From contig OX419756.1 in assembly GCA_948567375.1 (NCBI GenBank), positions 3,663,001 to 3,727,000 of the forward strand: a stretch of DNA of 64,000 nucleotides, in the 5' to 3' direction. This document shows, one piece after another, positions 38,751-51,050 of the stretch. The notes under the pieces are model-generated. The model ran no database searches. It was not told where the DNA came from and saw nothing but the letters and a program-made list of their open reading frames with translations. Position numbers and translations under genes: made by a program. Every line of letters begins with the position of its first letter. The stretch's first letter is position 1. Source of the DNA: Lunularia cruciata (lineage: Eukaryota > Streptophyta > Marchantiopsida > Lunulariales > Lunulariaceae).

Positions 38751-41700
38751 ATGGATACGGTTGTAAAGGCGGTTGTGGAGGCAATTCATGCATCGCCTAC
38801 CCAAGCAGTGCTTTGTCTCTCGGGTGGAGCTTCTCAGGTAATGCTCTTATTGCTGGCTCATCCAACTGGTAAAGTTTCCCGAATGGCTTATCTGAATTTG
38901 ACGTTTCCGTCTGTCCAGGTGTGGCTAGATATTGTAGGACATGAAAATTTCTTCTTATGGATTGCGTCCTCAATAAAAAATTTCTTCTGTACGAAAAGAC
39001 TTCATAGGTTCAATTCCCGTCTCAAAGGGAGTTGTCAAATTTTGTGCATTAGAATGGCAGCCATTATGTTACACTTTGGCATCTCATCCATGCAACTGTT
39101 GGGTTTGTTTTACCCTTATGGAAACTGCGCGTTAGTCCAATCGACATCGATCAGTAAATTATGTCCTGCAGTTTGCATTCAAGATGACGTTCAAGCCGAT
39201 GATGCGAGGTTTAAACTAGCCCCTTTAGCCGCATTGCCTCTCTTCCATTAGTCCCGGCCCGTCGTCGAGATCATAAAACCTTACCTGATGATAATCTTGC
39301 ACTGCATCATCTAATCAATCGAAGGATTTAGTCGTATATAATCATCTTAATCACTTATTTATAATCTCATACAGGCACTTGGTTGGCTTCTCTCGGTTCC
39401 TCGAGCTTCAAGCACAGTTCTGGAAGCGACTGTTCCTTATTCACGAATTTCTATGCTCCAATTTCTGGGCAAGGTACCCTAACTCTTCAAGTCTCCACTA
39501 TTCTGGTTGTGACGGACACGCTTTTTCATGGGAGTAATACTTTGCACAGTTTCTGAGAATGATACTTTATTGGTTTTGACAGAACCCATCACAATTTACC
39601 AGTAGAGAAACGGCTGAAGATATTGCGCTTACGGCTTACAACAGAGCTCTTCGACTGGCTCTGCCTGGTGCGTATCTCAATTGAACCTCTCTCCTTGCAA
39701 ATAAGCGGATCGGTTTCCGGTCTACAAGGACCGTAGCTATCGTGGTTTCGGACTTACACATGATTCAAGGATTCTCACCAATCTGTTGATGTAAGTTAAC
39801 TGAAATCACTCCACTTTTTTAGCACAGGTGTACCTGTAGCGGGGATAGGGTTTACAGGTGCATTGGTGTCCGCTTCGCCCAAACGTGGAGATCATCGGTA
39901 CGAACTTCTTCCAAGTACCTCAAATAGATGTGAATTCTCACAAGGACGTAAATTTTCGCCAGATGGTACTTGACTTCTATGGTTTTCCTGTACAATTTAG
40001 CTAGACAGATTGGAACTATGGTTAATGGGCCAGGATATTGAACTTATGCCTTTAGTAATGGACTACCGCAGGTGTTATGTCGCAGCTCGCACAAAGACAG
40101 GTCTTTGGGAGTATAATCTCACTCTCTCGAAGGTATATAGTTTTTTCTCGGTGATGAGTTTTGCAAGATCAAGTTTTATTGTTGTCTTGATGGTTGTTCT
40201 ATTTATCGGTCTGTATATATATAACCATTGATGCAGTATCGGTTCAGATGCATATTGGGTTTACCACACCGCTTGTAGTTGGTTCTTGTACTGACCTATG
40301 CCAAATTACGTATACAGTTAAATTTGTGTCTTATGATTCCAGGGCAAGAGAGATCGGTTAGGAGAAGACGAAGTTACGAGCCGAGTTTTGATCAAGGCAG
40401 GTGATTTTTGAGTGAAAAGGTGAATTGCCATGCGTTAAACTTATTGCTGAACGTTCATAGGATTAGTTGACTCGCAAACGTCTACAAAATTACAGAATGT
40501 AAGCCTTGTGAATTTGAAGTACGAAGGCCGTACACGACTATACTTGTTCCTGCTTCCGATAAGACATTACCTGTTGAGTTGCAGACCCTTGCTGATGTGT
40601 GTGGAGTGTCGCTCGAACTTCCACTCGGACTAGATGATTTATCTGAGAAGTTGAACATATCAAACACAATATACACTGAAGATGAGCAGTTAGAACAGCT
40701 CATCAACGGCACAACGTCCATGGTCACTTTTGCACAGTCTGAAGGTGATTATTTGCACATTCACTTTTCGTCTTGCTACCGTCGTTTCGATCGGACTTTT
40801 TGCGCTTCGGGAACTGATCATCGGGTGCCTAGAGCTTCTGTCGAGCTCTAATGGCTGTACTTACTTTGTAAGTCAATCACAATATGCAAGCGTCATTCTG
40901 TCTATTCCTTTCAGGTCTTGTAACTGGAGGAAGGAAGGTGGTGCTGTCAGGTTCATTTAATCCTCTTCATGAAGGCCATGCAAAGCTCCTAGACGTTGCT
41001 TGCAGGTGATCGTAGTCTCAGTCCCGCTCTTGTACATATTTTCTATGTTTAGGTCGTCACGAACTCCAAAATTGGGTAATAGATAAATCAAAACGTAGAC
41101 GACTCCATATTTTCACAATGTTAACCTTAAGATTGTGACCAATTTATGATATCAAATGCTATGTCTATGCCAGTCTCTTGGACTAGTAAAGATCAAGATA
41201 GAAGCATCTACCGAGGTTGGTTGCTATTCATTTTTTCTTCTGTCCTCAGTATTGACCTTTCTCTAGGGGAGGCCTTAACTGAGTGAAAGCCTTGAACTAC
41301 GTGCGACTATATACATAGTTGGAAAATGTTCGTTTGGCGTACGAATGTTCGTACCCTAACTTCCGCAGCATCTTGATGCTTATATCTTGAGTCGCTTGAC
41401 GGTCAGTTTATGCGAGGGGAGCATTCCCTGCTACGAGATATCTGCAATTAACGCAGACAAACCTCCACTTTCTCATGGCGACATCAAGAAGCGTGTCCAG
41501 CAGTTTCAAGAGAGAGGTATGTAAGAGGATATTTCTCTTTCTGTGCAGAACTTGTGCTGCTATTTAACAACTCCTGGAAGGGCGAAAGTGTATTTTATTT
41601 TCGTTCGAATCTTGAGGTCAGCTTCACAACTTGAGAGTTGTAATCGCTTGTTTGTTTGCAGGAAAAACTCTACTCTTGACGAATCAGCCTTATTTCTACA

Positions 41701-44276
41701 AGAAGGCCCAGTTGTTACCAGATAGCACTTTCGTTGTGGGCGTTGATACTGCTATCAGACTTATAAATGTACAGATAAACACCTTACACAACCAATACAA
41801 TACTAGCTTGCTAGCATGAAATCCTTAACTATCTGTTTGTATGCCATGCCTTTCGGGCGGCCTGTTGCGGTATGAGTGCAGGCCAAAATTTTCAGGCCAT
41901 TCTGTGCTGCATTTTTACGGCCAATGTCTCATGGCTCAGGCCTTTATTGTGCTGTTGTTTGCAGCCAAAATATTATGGTGGGAGTAGGGAGTCAATGGTG
42001 GAAGAGCTACTTGAAATCAAGCATTTGGGTTGTGATTTTCTGGTCGCTGGTCGAAAAATTGGTGACAAGTTTCAAGTAATTCAACAATCCTCTTCGGCAC
42101 TTCATATGCATTTAATGCGTTCTGGATCTCCCGTTCCTCGAACGGCTTCTGCTCTCCCATATCCTCATATTCAGTCTTATTGCTACTTGTATATAGGTTT
42201 CGCTCTTTAAATGTTTCTAGGTTGCGTTTACTTCTGCTTACATTCGATCAGTTGTTTCCATTTCGTCTCCTTTCCCAGTTTTATATTAACTGCGACTAGC
42301 ACATTTTTTGTATACATTTCATATCATGCATCTCATTTGCATTCAATGAGTCCTGGATCTCCCATTCCTCGAACGGCTTGTGTTCTCATTTCCCTATATT
42401 CAGTCCTCTACAACAACTTGGTTCCTACCCGATTTTTGCCTTCGTGGTTCCCTGCACGTCCTCCGTTCTCACGCTCCGCTTAGCCAAGACAACATCCAGT
42501 CCTCCCACTCTTCCTCCACTCCTTCACAGCTCGATGTTCGCCCGCTTCACAGATTCAAGTCATTCTCTTTCTTCTAACTCTCGGTCTGCCTGACTCATGG
42601 ATCTTCCATTACTTTCGATTTCAAGGCTTCTACACTATTCCCGACTCCAGATTAACCTGATCTTTCTCGTATGGCTCGTTAGGTCGTTGATTCCCAGTTA
42701 AGTTTATTTCTCTATATGCGTTGTTTATCTATTACCGATTATCCGATGCATGGTACTTGTGTACAGGGGTTGCTCTTTAAATCTTTCTAGGTTGCGATTA
42801 CTTCTGCTTACATTCGATCAGTTGTATCCATTTCATCTCCTTTCCCTGTTTTATAGTAATTGCGACTTGCACATTTTTTGTATACATTTCAAATCATGCA
42901 TCTCATTTGCATTCAGTGAGTTCTGGATCTCCTGTTCCTCGAACGGCTTCTGTCTCATTTCGGTATATCCAGTCCTCTCACGCTTCGCTCCGACCCAGCC
43001 AAGACAGCATCCACTCCTCTCTCACTTCTCTCCGCTCCGTCAATCCTCAACTAATGCTTTGTGTATTGCTCCTAGCTCGATGTTTCTCTGTTTCATGGTT
43101 CCTACCTGACTTTCTATTTCACATGCTTAATAGGTCGCCTCTTGCTTGTGGTTACAGGATGTACACTAGTTCTCTGCAGGTGCTACTCATGAGATGTTCA
43201 ATTGTATCTTAACTTCGGCTTAACCTCGTATTGTTAGTTTCACTTAAGTTCCATTTCCTGGGTTGCTATTCATTTCGACTTGCACACATTTATGCTTATA
43301 TTTCATCTGCTCTTCATATGCACTTAGTGGGTTCTGGATCCCCAGTTCTTCGAACGGCTTCCGCTGTCATTTTTCATATATGTCCTCTGCCACCATGTGC
43401 TACCTGCTCGGTTTCTTGATGACCGCCCCTTACACGAAGGAGCCGAGTTTACCCTGTCACGCATTGAGCAATACAGAAGCTCATTACGAGGTGTATTGGA
43501 AATTGCTTCCAGTTACCTCGGGACTGCGTGGTCACCAACGAAGTCGCTGGTGCTACAGTGCAGACCTACTATGAAAGTCTGTATACTTCCTTTGGTTTTG
43601 TTGTGTTTGACGGGGTCATGCTGACATGGAGCATGCAGGAGCTAAGCCCAGTCCTCATACACTGGCTCTGGGCCAGATTTCCTGCGGATGTTCCTCTATT
43701 TGGAGGATAATGCGCATAATGTTCCTACGACTAACACTATGATGATGCAAGTCGCACTGACTCGCCTGGAGGAACGCATGAATAACACGATTCTAGGCTT
43801 CGCTGATTTATCAAAAGTATATATGTTCTAATCCTTGTCTGCAGGCAAACATAACCACAATGCATTTTTCGCTTACATCCCTATGTAACTCAAATTATGA
43901 ACTAAATGAAGATGTAACAAACAAGAGTAATTTACTTCACTACTTTCAAATTTCAGAGTCACGTCCGGTCAGAGGTGGGTATGGCACAGGGTTAATTATA
44001 ACGGGTTCTGTATTCGACTACTCAATATCATTGCTTTTGCTTTTGGTTGAAGTGCACTATTTGTACCTGATGTGGAACAGAACAAGCTGTAAATCTGAAA
44101 GTAGCGAAGTCCTTGCAGGTGATTAATTGCAAGGTAGTAATAATGTTGGTTGAATGCAGGTTCTGGGTGATCTTGATGTTCCAGAAGCTGTACAGACATT
44201 GTTCCGCCCAGTAGCAGACGATTTATTTCGAGTTGACATCTCATCGACGGAATTGAGGGAGACAAATGGCCACTGA
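38751..44276 (+). CDS. CinA-like domain fused to a nucleotidylyltransferase domain (At2g01220-type protein)
   Basis: Thirteen exons give 397 residues: 38751-38837, 39375-39473, 39583-39667, 39828-39897, 40072-40132, 40343-40400, 40461-40498, 40585-40744, 40915-41005, 41407-41516, 41662-41768, 41965-42075 and 44160-44276. The N-terminal half resembles the CinA C-terminal (NMN amidohydrolase-like) domain: LCLSGGASQALGWLLSVPRA, then GVPVAGIGFTGALVSASPKR. The C-terminal half is a HIGH-family nucleotidylyltransferase with GSFNPLHEGHAKLL (HxGH-type motif), NQPYFYKKA, and ISSTELRE, the ISSTxxR phosphate-binding motif seen in NMN adenylyltransferases. Plants have single-copy proteins of this layout; the substrate is not established to my knowledge, and a role in pyridine-nucleotide metabolism or repair is inference. 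The frame could start at an upstream GTG, but ATG 38751 fits the homologues. Exon 7 (38 bases) is the least certain. The last intron is 2084 bases long and full of repeats. Confidence 0.88.
42090..43390 (+). repeat. Tandem R3 array in the last intron of the CinA-like gene
   Basis: The conserved core (GTTCTGGATCTCCCGTTC, CGAACGGCTTCTG) occurs four times, near 42117, 42350, 42920 and 43330. Two units of about 575 bases are directly repeated: 42197-42400 matches 42772-42965 (GCTCTTTAAAT, GGTTGCG, TTACTTCTGCTTACATTCGA, CATCTCATTTGCATTCA). The part at 42960-43190 matches the synthetase intron repeat at 30640-30880. Short open frames here are repeat-derived. Confidence 0.75.
43391..44000 (+). other. 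Unassigned GC-richer block in the last intron
   Basis: From about 43391 to 43710 the composition looks coding. One frame reads RFLDDRPLHEGAEFTLSRIE and continues to about 43530. A second, overlapping frame continues as VAGATVQTYYESLYTSFGF. The switch of frame suggests a captured or pseudogenised exon piece, but I do not recognise the protein. Confidence 0.3.
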
Positions 44277-46550
44277 ACGCTTGACCTTCCGGTCCCTGAG
44301 AAAGTGCTGGTTGGGCTGGGCTGAGCTGGTTTATTGTCAAAGAGGAAATGGTGCATAAACAACGGGCCCGGGATAATCTCCCACCTAAATTGTTCATGCA
44401 TTTTGTTCAGGTTATATCGAATTTATCAAATCATGGTTGTTAAAGACATTTATATGGCTATAACCTGCATTGAAGGTAGTCAGATCAGAGGTTGAAGTAT
44501 GCAATAAAACGACACTCGCATGAAGGTTACGCATACCTACTTTTACATAATCATTTAGTCCTCATCGTGCACATTCAGTCCGTCCATGCACGCATTTACC
44601 TTTTTATATTCATTTATGAAATTAGGATATTACTTTGAGCCAAAGTTCACGTTGTTGTTGTTGTCATGGGCTGACCATCTTTCCTAAGCTGTACCGTGTT
44701 GATAAGCTGACGGCGCTCTGAATCAATCTACTTTCTGTGCATTAAAGTTTCGAACTACTAGTTGGGTGCCCGTTCCTCGGAACGGTTTAATTAACATTAA
44801 TGTATCAGAGATATAGGTAGGTACAGTAAGAGGTGATGTTTTGGAAAGAAAGAGGAGAAAAAGGTATAAGAGCGCCATCAACACCGATACTTGCTCAAAG
44901 TCAAATGTCAAGCTTATAATTACATACTTAATCACATCACACAACAGAAGGTGTATAATCATCCTTTGAATAATATGCTCGTCGGACAACGAAAGTAGCA
45001 TGAGTAATACGAGGAAAAATGTTCGATTTTATGCCCGATTTTCATTTAACGTTGTTCATCTAACGAGGTGCAATTGTAGGAAGTTCAGCGCTCAAAGAAA
45101 CCTTGCTTCAAGCATAATGATGCTCTCAAAATTTCAGATAGGAAGGGTTCTATCCTGGGAAAATACCTCTACCAGCAGGGGAGTACATTGGTTGGAAACG
45201 ACAGTGCGTGGCAGTGTCTCCATATGCAAACTAGATAGGATTCAAATAGGATTCTAGAATCGAGAATTCGACCACATATAGTGCTGAATGAGGTTGCTAA
45301 CCTGGATGATCAATATAACTCTTAACACTCTGAACTCCACAGTTCAGGGTACAGATATGTACAAACTGGATAGGATTCAAATTGGATTCTAGAATCGGGC
45401 ATTCTACCACATACAATGATAATCTGGACGATCAATATGTAGCTCTGAAATTCCAATCTGTTGGAATGCACAGTTCAGGCCACAGATTTATACCCTGAGC
45501 TATAAGGACATCTACATAAGCCGCCTGTTGATCAACAGGAAAGAAAAGGGAATTGCTATTGCCACCCATGACAAGGCCCCCCCTCTCCACACACCTGCGC
45601 GGCTCTAGTATTGTACTGCTTTTGCCATTTGTCCGCCCTTGACATGACATGGGTGGCATTAGCCATTCCCTAAAGAAAACCTGGTCGATACGATTACCCC
45701 AAAGGGAGAAAAACGGAATCCAATGTGCAGAAGAGCGCAAGAAAACAGCTAAAGGCTCCTAGAACAAGGAGGACCAAGGCCCAAAACAAAATGTCAAAGA
45801 GATCGAAACTCTCAAGGCTCCTTGAAAAAGAGAACACGCCTCAAACCGGAAACAAATATCGAAGAGACAGAAGAAACCTGGTAACCAGACTGATATCACA
45901 AGAACTATGTGTATCACAAGGTCTCCTGTGTATAGAAAGGAGAAGGGCGGGAGTGAACTGGATGTGAAGAGTGCTTGCACTATAGCTGCGGGGGTAAACC
46001 AACGCAATACCTTGGAGCATCTCTGTGTATACAAAAGAGAAGGGTGGGAGTGTACTAGATGTCAGGAGAGCTTCCAGCTTCCACTGTTGCTGCGGCTGCA
46101 TGTAAACCAACGCAAAGCCTTGGAGCATTATAGGGTGGATCTGGACTCAAAATATGAAGGGAGAGTAGCTTCTCTCATCTACCATATTTTTTTAGTGTCT
46201 TTCAAAAAAGACTATGATATAAAGATATCCAAATATCCCTAGTGTACAAAGAGATCTAAAGCCTATCATGTGCCTAATGGTATTCCTTTGGTGGTAATGG
46301 TCACCACTATTCCACTTGTATAGCCGCTTATACTAAGGAATGCACGTATATAGGGGTGATAAACCACATGAAGTATAGACTATTTGTAACAGGTACAATC
46401 GTAGCAATTACTATTACGAGGATGGACCTAGAATGTCTAATTAATGCTCGATCCACACTAAGAACCTATATATAATCTAATGTATCCTTAAAATTCTAAT
46501 CTACTCTAGTGATCTCTCCATCTCAAGCGTAATACAAATTTATTATACTT
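44277..46550. other. Intergenic DNA with short repeats
   Basis: Near 44770-44786 lies an isolated core fragment, CCCGTTCCTCGGAACGG. At 45224-45495 two diverged units of about 135 bases share GGATAGGATTCAAAT, GGATTCTAGAATCG and CACAGTTCAGG. At about 45921-46125 two units of about 100 bases share CTGTGTATA, AGAAGGG, GGGAGTG and GTAAACCAACGCAA, CCTTGGAGCAT. The short frames on both strands show no family features. Confidence 0.5.
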
Positions 46551-46553
46551 GGG

Positions 46554-47130
46554 GTGTCATATGAGAATTGAAACGCTTTTTTTAATATGAATTTAAAATA
46601 GAATGTTTTAAAACGTTTTAAAATGTGTTTTAAAATAGGCCATATTAAAAAAAATGTAGCACCAATTATAGCAACAAATTTAGAACATGTATATAATTTA
46701 TATACGTCAGGACTTAGTGCTATCTATTTTGGTTTCTCCAAAAAGTAATTCATCTTCTATATCATTTGGCGCTCCATCAATTGGCATAAGGTGCATTAGC
46801 TCCTCTTGCTCCACTAACTCAAGATCAATTAATGATAAGTGGAGTTAGGGTGTCATATGAGTATTGAAACGTTTTTTTTAATATGAATTTAAAATATGAA
46901 TTTTTTAAATGTTTTAAAATACGTTTTAAAATAGTCCATATTAAAATAAAAATTTAGCACCACCTATAGCAATAAATTTATATATGGCAGGACTTAGTGC
47001 TATCTATTTTGGTTTCTCCAAAAAGTAATTCATCTACTTTATCATTTGGTGCTCCATCAATTGGCATATAGTGCATTAGCTCCTCCTGCTCCACTAACTC
47101 AAGATCAATTAATAATAACTCTATGAGGTT
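46554..47130 (-). repeat. Tandem duplication, 296-bp period, at the end of a transposase-like frame
   Basis: GTGTCATATGAG at 46554 recurs at 46850, and the two units then run in parallel through TTGAAACG, TTTAATATGAATTTAAAATA, GGACTTAGTGCTATCTATTT and TCAAGATCAATTAAT. The right unit contains the C-terminus and stop of the minus-strand frame at 46978-47571, so the left unit is a spare, mutated copy of that end plus 3' flank. Confidence 0.8.
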
Positions 47131-49280
47131 GGTATTGTGTACTTTGTTGAAATCAAGATGATGCAAATTCTCAAACGTATTTGTAGCCATGCTCAAGGCA
47201 TCTTCATGATGAATAAGATTATCTGTGATTAGGCTCCATATTGATGAAATAATTTTCTCATAGGTTTGGTATTTGTTGGGAAGAATCCACTTTGTAATTG
47301 CAGCATTGTGCATCACCAAGAATTGACACTCCACATTTCCACATCCAATACAATTACAACAAGAACTATGCATTTGCTTGCTCACTTCATATTGTCGTCC
47401 AATTCCTACATATAATTTTGGTCCACTATATACCTTAATGAGACACACTACAAGAATTGGTAACTGATCTTTAACTTGGACCCAAATCATACAATGCTGA
47501 TAATCAATGAGACAAGAAAACTTGTTAACAAGTTTATCCTCACCAACGTAGGATTTCATAAATACACTCAAAAGCTCATCGCATAAAACATGAGAATTTG
47601 GAGTTTCTTTGCTATGAGTTGTAAGACAATGGATCGCCTATCAACACTCAATCTTGATATCCCCATTTTTGAGTTCAATAGCTTTAGCTCCAATTGCCTT
47701 AGACATGTTCAACTAGATATAATGATAGAATGGATCACAAAAGAAAGCAAGAGCATGGACTAGAGATTATACTCAATTCCAACAATACAATAACTTTTGC
47801 AAAGATTTAGTGTGGATGTAACCTTCTAAAAATTTTGATGTGTAAAATTATGGAGATGAAACAAGCATAAAAGCTAGAAAGTGATTCATCAACAATTGTA
47901 AGGGAAACACCAAGAACAACATTTTCTTTCAAACCTTTTAACCAATCAATGTAACCTTTTAATGTAGCTTTTGCTAAAACTCTTGTAAGATCCTATCCTT
48001 GGGAGGAGAAAAATAGTTGGAAATGGTTGCTAATACCCATCCAAGCACTAAAAATATGATCAAACACATTGAAATGGAGACAATGCTGTGCCAAAATTCA
48101 GAATCTGAAACAATGTTGACAAATTCCAAAGGTAGATCATAGCTTTCATTGATCACTCTTTCTTCTCTCTCATTCTCAATGGTTAGTGGTAATGAGGTAA
48201 TTGACCTCTTAACATGGAGAAGATGGAAAAAACATATAGTTTACATTGGACCATTGTGATGCAAAATACAAAATCATGGCCAGCACCTTGCCAAGAATTT
48301 CTTTGCCATCATTACATAAATTTGTATAAAAAGTCATGGTTTTCTATGCTTCTGGGTACACAAATAAATTTCTTCAAAATCACTTTGAATGGATCTAATT
48401 TAATCAGGTCCTAAGATAATTAATGATTGGATGAGATCCACACCCATAAATATCATCAACATAACCATTGCAGGAAATTCTGCCGAACTACTCTCATCAC
48501 ATTGTATGAGTCTAAAATAAAAGCTATCATAATTTTCTCACCAACCAAATGATGAAGCTGGTTGATACAATTGATAACTTTAACAGAAAACTCAACCGCT
48601 TATTTTTTTCAAGTTAACTTGAAGATATCCAAAAACTAAAGTTGTGGGTCATGAGCATAATACTTGACATACTTTGTGGTGACACCTTTTATACTGACTA
48701 TTATTGTTGTGGATGTAAGAAATGCCTTGCTCATTTGCATGTGTATCTCAATGTTCTTCTTTGAAAGCATAGCAATGCTTAGTAATGTGGGTGAAGGTCT
48801 TGTCCATAATAATCACAATAACTTGAAGAAACTTTGCCATGTAGGATGATCAAAAAAATCAAAATGAGCTATAATCTTGCATATAGCATCATTTAAAGCA
48901 CAATTTAGCACTTTAGTCTCCTCCAAAGTGTAACTTGGGTACACCTTCAAATACACCTTATTGATTTGCTCTTGCTTGCACAATGATGATGAGCTTGATG
49001 ACAAATGACTCACATGCATGCTATACTTAGAACCAAAGTTTAGACTCAAACTATCTTCCATGATAGGTCAAATTGGTTCCAAGCAACCAATGTTGTGTGG
49101 TATCTTCATGCAATTTGAAATGTATGTTTTCATATTGTTTGATGTGATGGACTTGGTATTGCAATTTTTAAATTTTTCCATGAACTTTGCTTCTTCAAAC
49201 ACAAGGCCAAAATATTCCAAATGATACCCTTTCTTCCACCTCTTTTTAGACATGATTAAATAGATTATAGATGAATTCAA
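46978..49280 (-). pseudogene. Degenerate DNA-transposon-like coding region, possibly hAT
   Basis: Broken minus-strand frames follow each other: 49280-49068, 49061-48813, then interrupted pieces, then 47571-46978 (197 codons). The first contains a short Cys/His-type pattern (NNMKTYISNC) like a decayed BED-type finger. The second has AICKIIAHFDFFDHPTWQSF, similar in layout to the segment after the finger in hAT transposases. The last frame (FENLHHLDFNKVHNTNLIEL, ELVEQEELMHYMPIDGA) is unrecognised. Many stops interrupt the middle. The hAT assignment is weak, and another superfamily is possible. Confidence 0.35.
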
Positions 49281-49982
49281 ACAACAATCCTCAATAGAGT
49301 TGACACTACTGAACTTTGCACCAATTCTTGTTTACTTTATAGTTAAATCTTGTCTATTAAAAAGGATGTATTAGGAACATTGAAATAATTTTAGAATGCA
49401 AGTAAAAATTTTAAAATTTTTGCTTTTGTGCAAACTTAAAAAGAATGGTTCAATACATATGATCTAGTACACCCAAAACTGATAATTAAGTTATCCTAAA
49501 CAGATAGAGAGTGTTATTTATAAACTCTTAAAGGAAAGAAAGAAGTCTTCAATTAAAAGAGAAGCATAGAGAAAAACTTTCAAAACTTCTCTCCACAAGA
49601 AAGAATCCTAGTTATATTGAGAACATGCAATAAGAATGCTCGATAGGATGTGAGAATATCTATATACTCAATAAGATTGTTTTGAATCTTCTTAGAGTCT
49701 ACGGAAAAAAAAGTCTATGAAAGTAAGTAGTACACCTATGAACTAGGATAGATAGTAAATCTTGAGCAAAGTAGAGATATGTTGAAATTAAAAAATCCTC
49801 TATCCTTATCTATAATAGACACCAAAAGAAAGGTGCAAATTTGGTACAAGAATTTATCAACTAATTAAGGAGTTATTCAAGCAGAAGCACCTTTAAAGAA
49901 TTTTATTTTTAAATCCTCCTTGTTGCATTTCTACACTCTCTTTCATTTATTGATCCCTACATTTATAATACTATTAGCTAGT

Positions 49983-50110
49983 CAGATTAACTAGAGGTGG
50001 AAATTGACTAGGTGATATTTAGGGTTGTTATATACGATGGCCTAAGTAGATCAGATAGGGGTAGCACCAAAAAAGTACTTTCATTAATAGTGCAGAGTAA
50101 CAAAACACAA
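49983..50110 (+). repeat. Repeat F1, copy 1 (with copies at 54361-54690)
   Basis: Blocks TAACTAGAGGTGGAAATT, GTTATATACGAT, AAGTAGATCAGATAGGGGTA and CACCAAAA are shared in order with two units at 54361-54690. The copy leads directly into the fold-back hairpin at 50122. Confidence 0.5.
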
Positions 50111-50121
50111 CTTGAAAGCCA

Positions 50122-50227
50122 ATTTTGGAGACCTAGATAAAAGAATTAGGCCTAAAAAAATAGATTGTAAAGAGTGAAGTAGATTCTATTTTTTGAGGCC
50201 TAATTCTTTTATTTAGGTCTCCAAAAT
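50122..50227. repeat. Fold-back hairpin with arms of about 42 bp
   Basis: The left arm (ATTTTGGAGACCTAGATAAA, AGAATTAGGCCTAAAAAA) and the right arm (TTTTTTGAGGCCTAATTCTT, TTATTTAGGTCTCCAAAAT) are complementary apart from two or three mismatches. They are separated by about 24 bases. A decayed half-arm recurs at 54667-54710. The form is that of a MITE terminus or a small fold-back element. Confidence 0.8.
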
Positions 50228-50329
50228 ATAACTTGAATATTTTAATTGGGCTGATTGTGCCATATAAATTGGATATTTTAATGTCATAGTACAAGAGAAA
50301 CCCAAAGAAAAACACATGGTTTCATTCCT

Positions 50330-50560
50330 TAGTACTCAGATGCCCCAAAAGAGCACCTTATCTTTATTATATAGCAAAGAAGATCCACTCAAAGGGCTAC
50401 ATCCTTGGATAAAATAAATAGATTGGTGACATATCAATGAGCTCTACCCTTAGATTAGCTGCATGGATTGATGACGTGTTGGTCCTTGTCTATTTGGTTG
50501 GTCAAAGGAAATCTATGGAGAATCTTCCGATAAGAAGCTTAGAATATCATAAGTGAGGTA
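50330..50560 (-). repeat. LTR-like fragment, family L1 (copy 2, inverted)
   Basis: This is the reverse complement of the blocks at 22190-22445 and 54866-55110. AAGAGCACCTTATCTTTATT corresponds to the TATA-side block AATAAAGANAAGGTGCTC, and TGGTTGGTCAAA to TTTGACCAGCCA. Confidence 0.5.
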
Positions 50561-50974
50561 CCATTGGAGAGATTTTAATGAGACAAACAAAGGGGAGAAT
50601 TCATTGCCTTTCCCTTCACCAATTTATATGCAAAGGCTTGCTTTTTTTATATAAGGAGAACTTAGAATTACATTTTGCTTACAAATACTACTAACACTGG
50701 TACATTTAGCACCCAATAATGCCAATTGTATCAAAATCGATACCCAAGCCATCTGTAAAGCTCAACAAATTCATCTTTATAGGTAAATCTATTTGAACAA
50801 CTTGCAAATCATGTAAGCGAAGACTCTCTTAATTATCCAATATCCTTATATGGTAAGATTCTTCCTTATGGCACAACTATCCATGGAGTCCATGGGATTT
50901 ATGAGTTGCACTTCATCTCCTTTCCACCTATAATTTTTATTTAGTTTTGCTATATTGTTGCCATTCCATCTGTG

Positions 50975-51050
50975 CTTTGTATGCACTTACTAAGTTTGGA
51001 TCTCTTGTTCCTTGAATGGCTTATGCTCTCATCTACTCATATCCATGGAG
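50975..51050 (+). repeat. Isolated R1/R3 core with decayed CG sites
   Basis: TATGCACTTACTAAGTTTGGATCTCTTGTTCCTTGAATGG and the following CTTATGCTCTCATC match the core, but every CG of the intact form (CCCGTTCCTCGAACGG) has become TG or CA. It shows how this repeat ages. Confidence 0.6.

Noticed and set aside
42100..42170. The shared core as a Helitron 3' end
   Set aside because: There is a hairpin, but no CTRR-type terminus follows it in either orientation, and the COQ2 intron copy has a direct repeat of about 22 bp, which Helitrons do not make.
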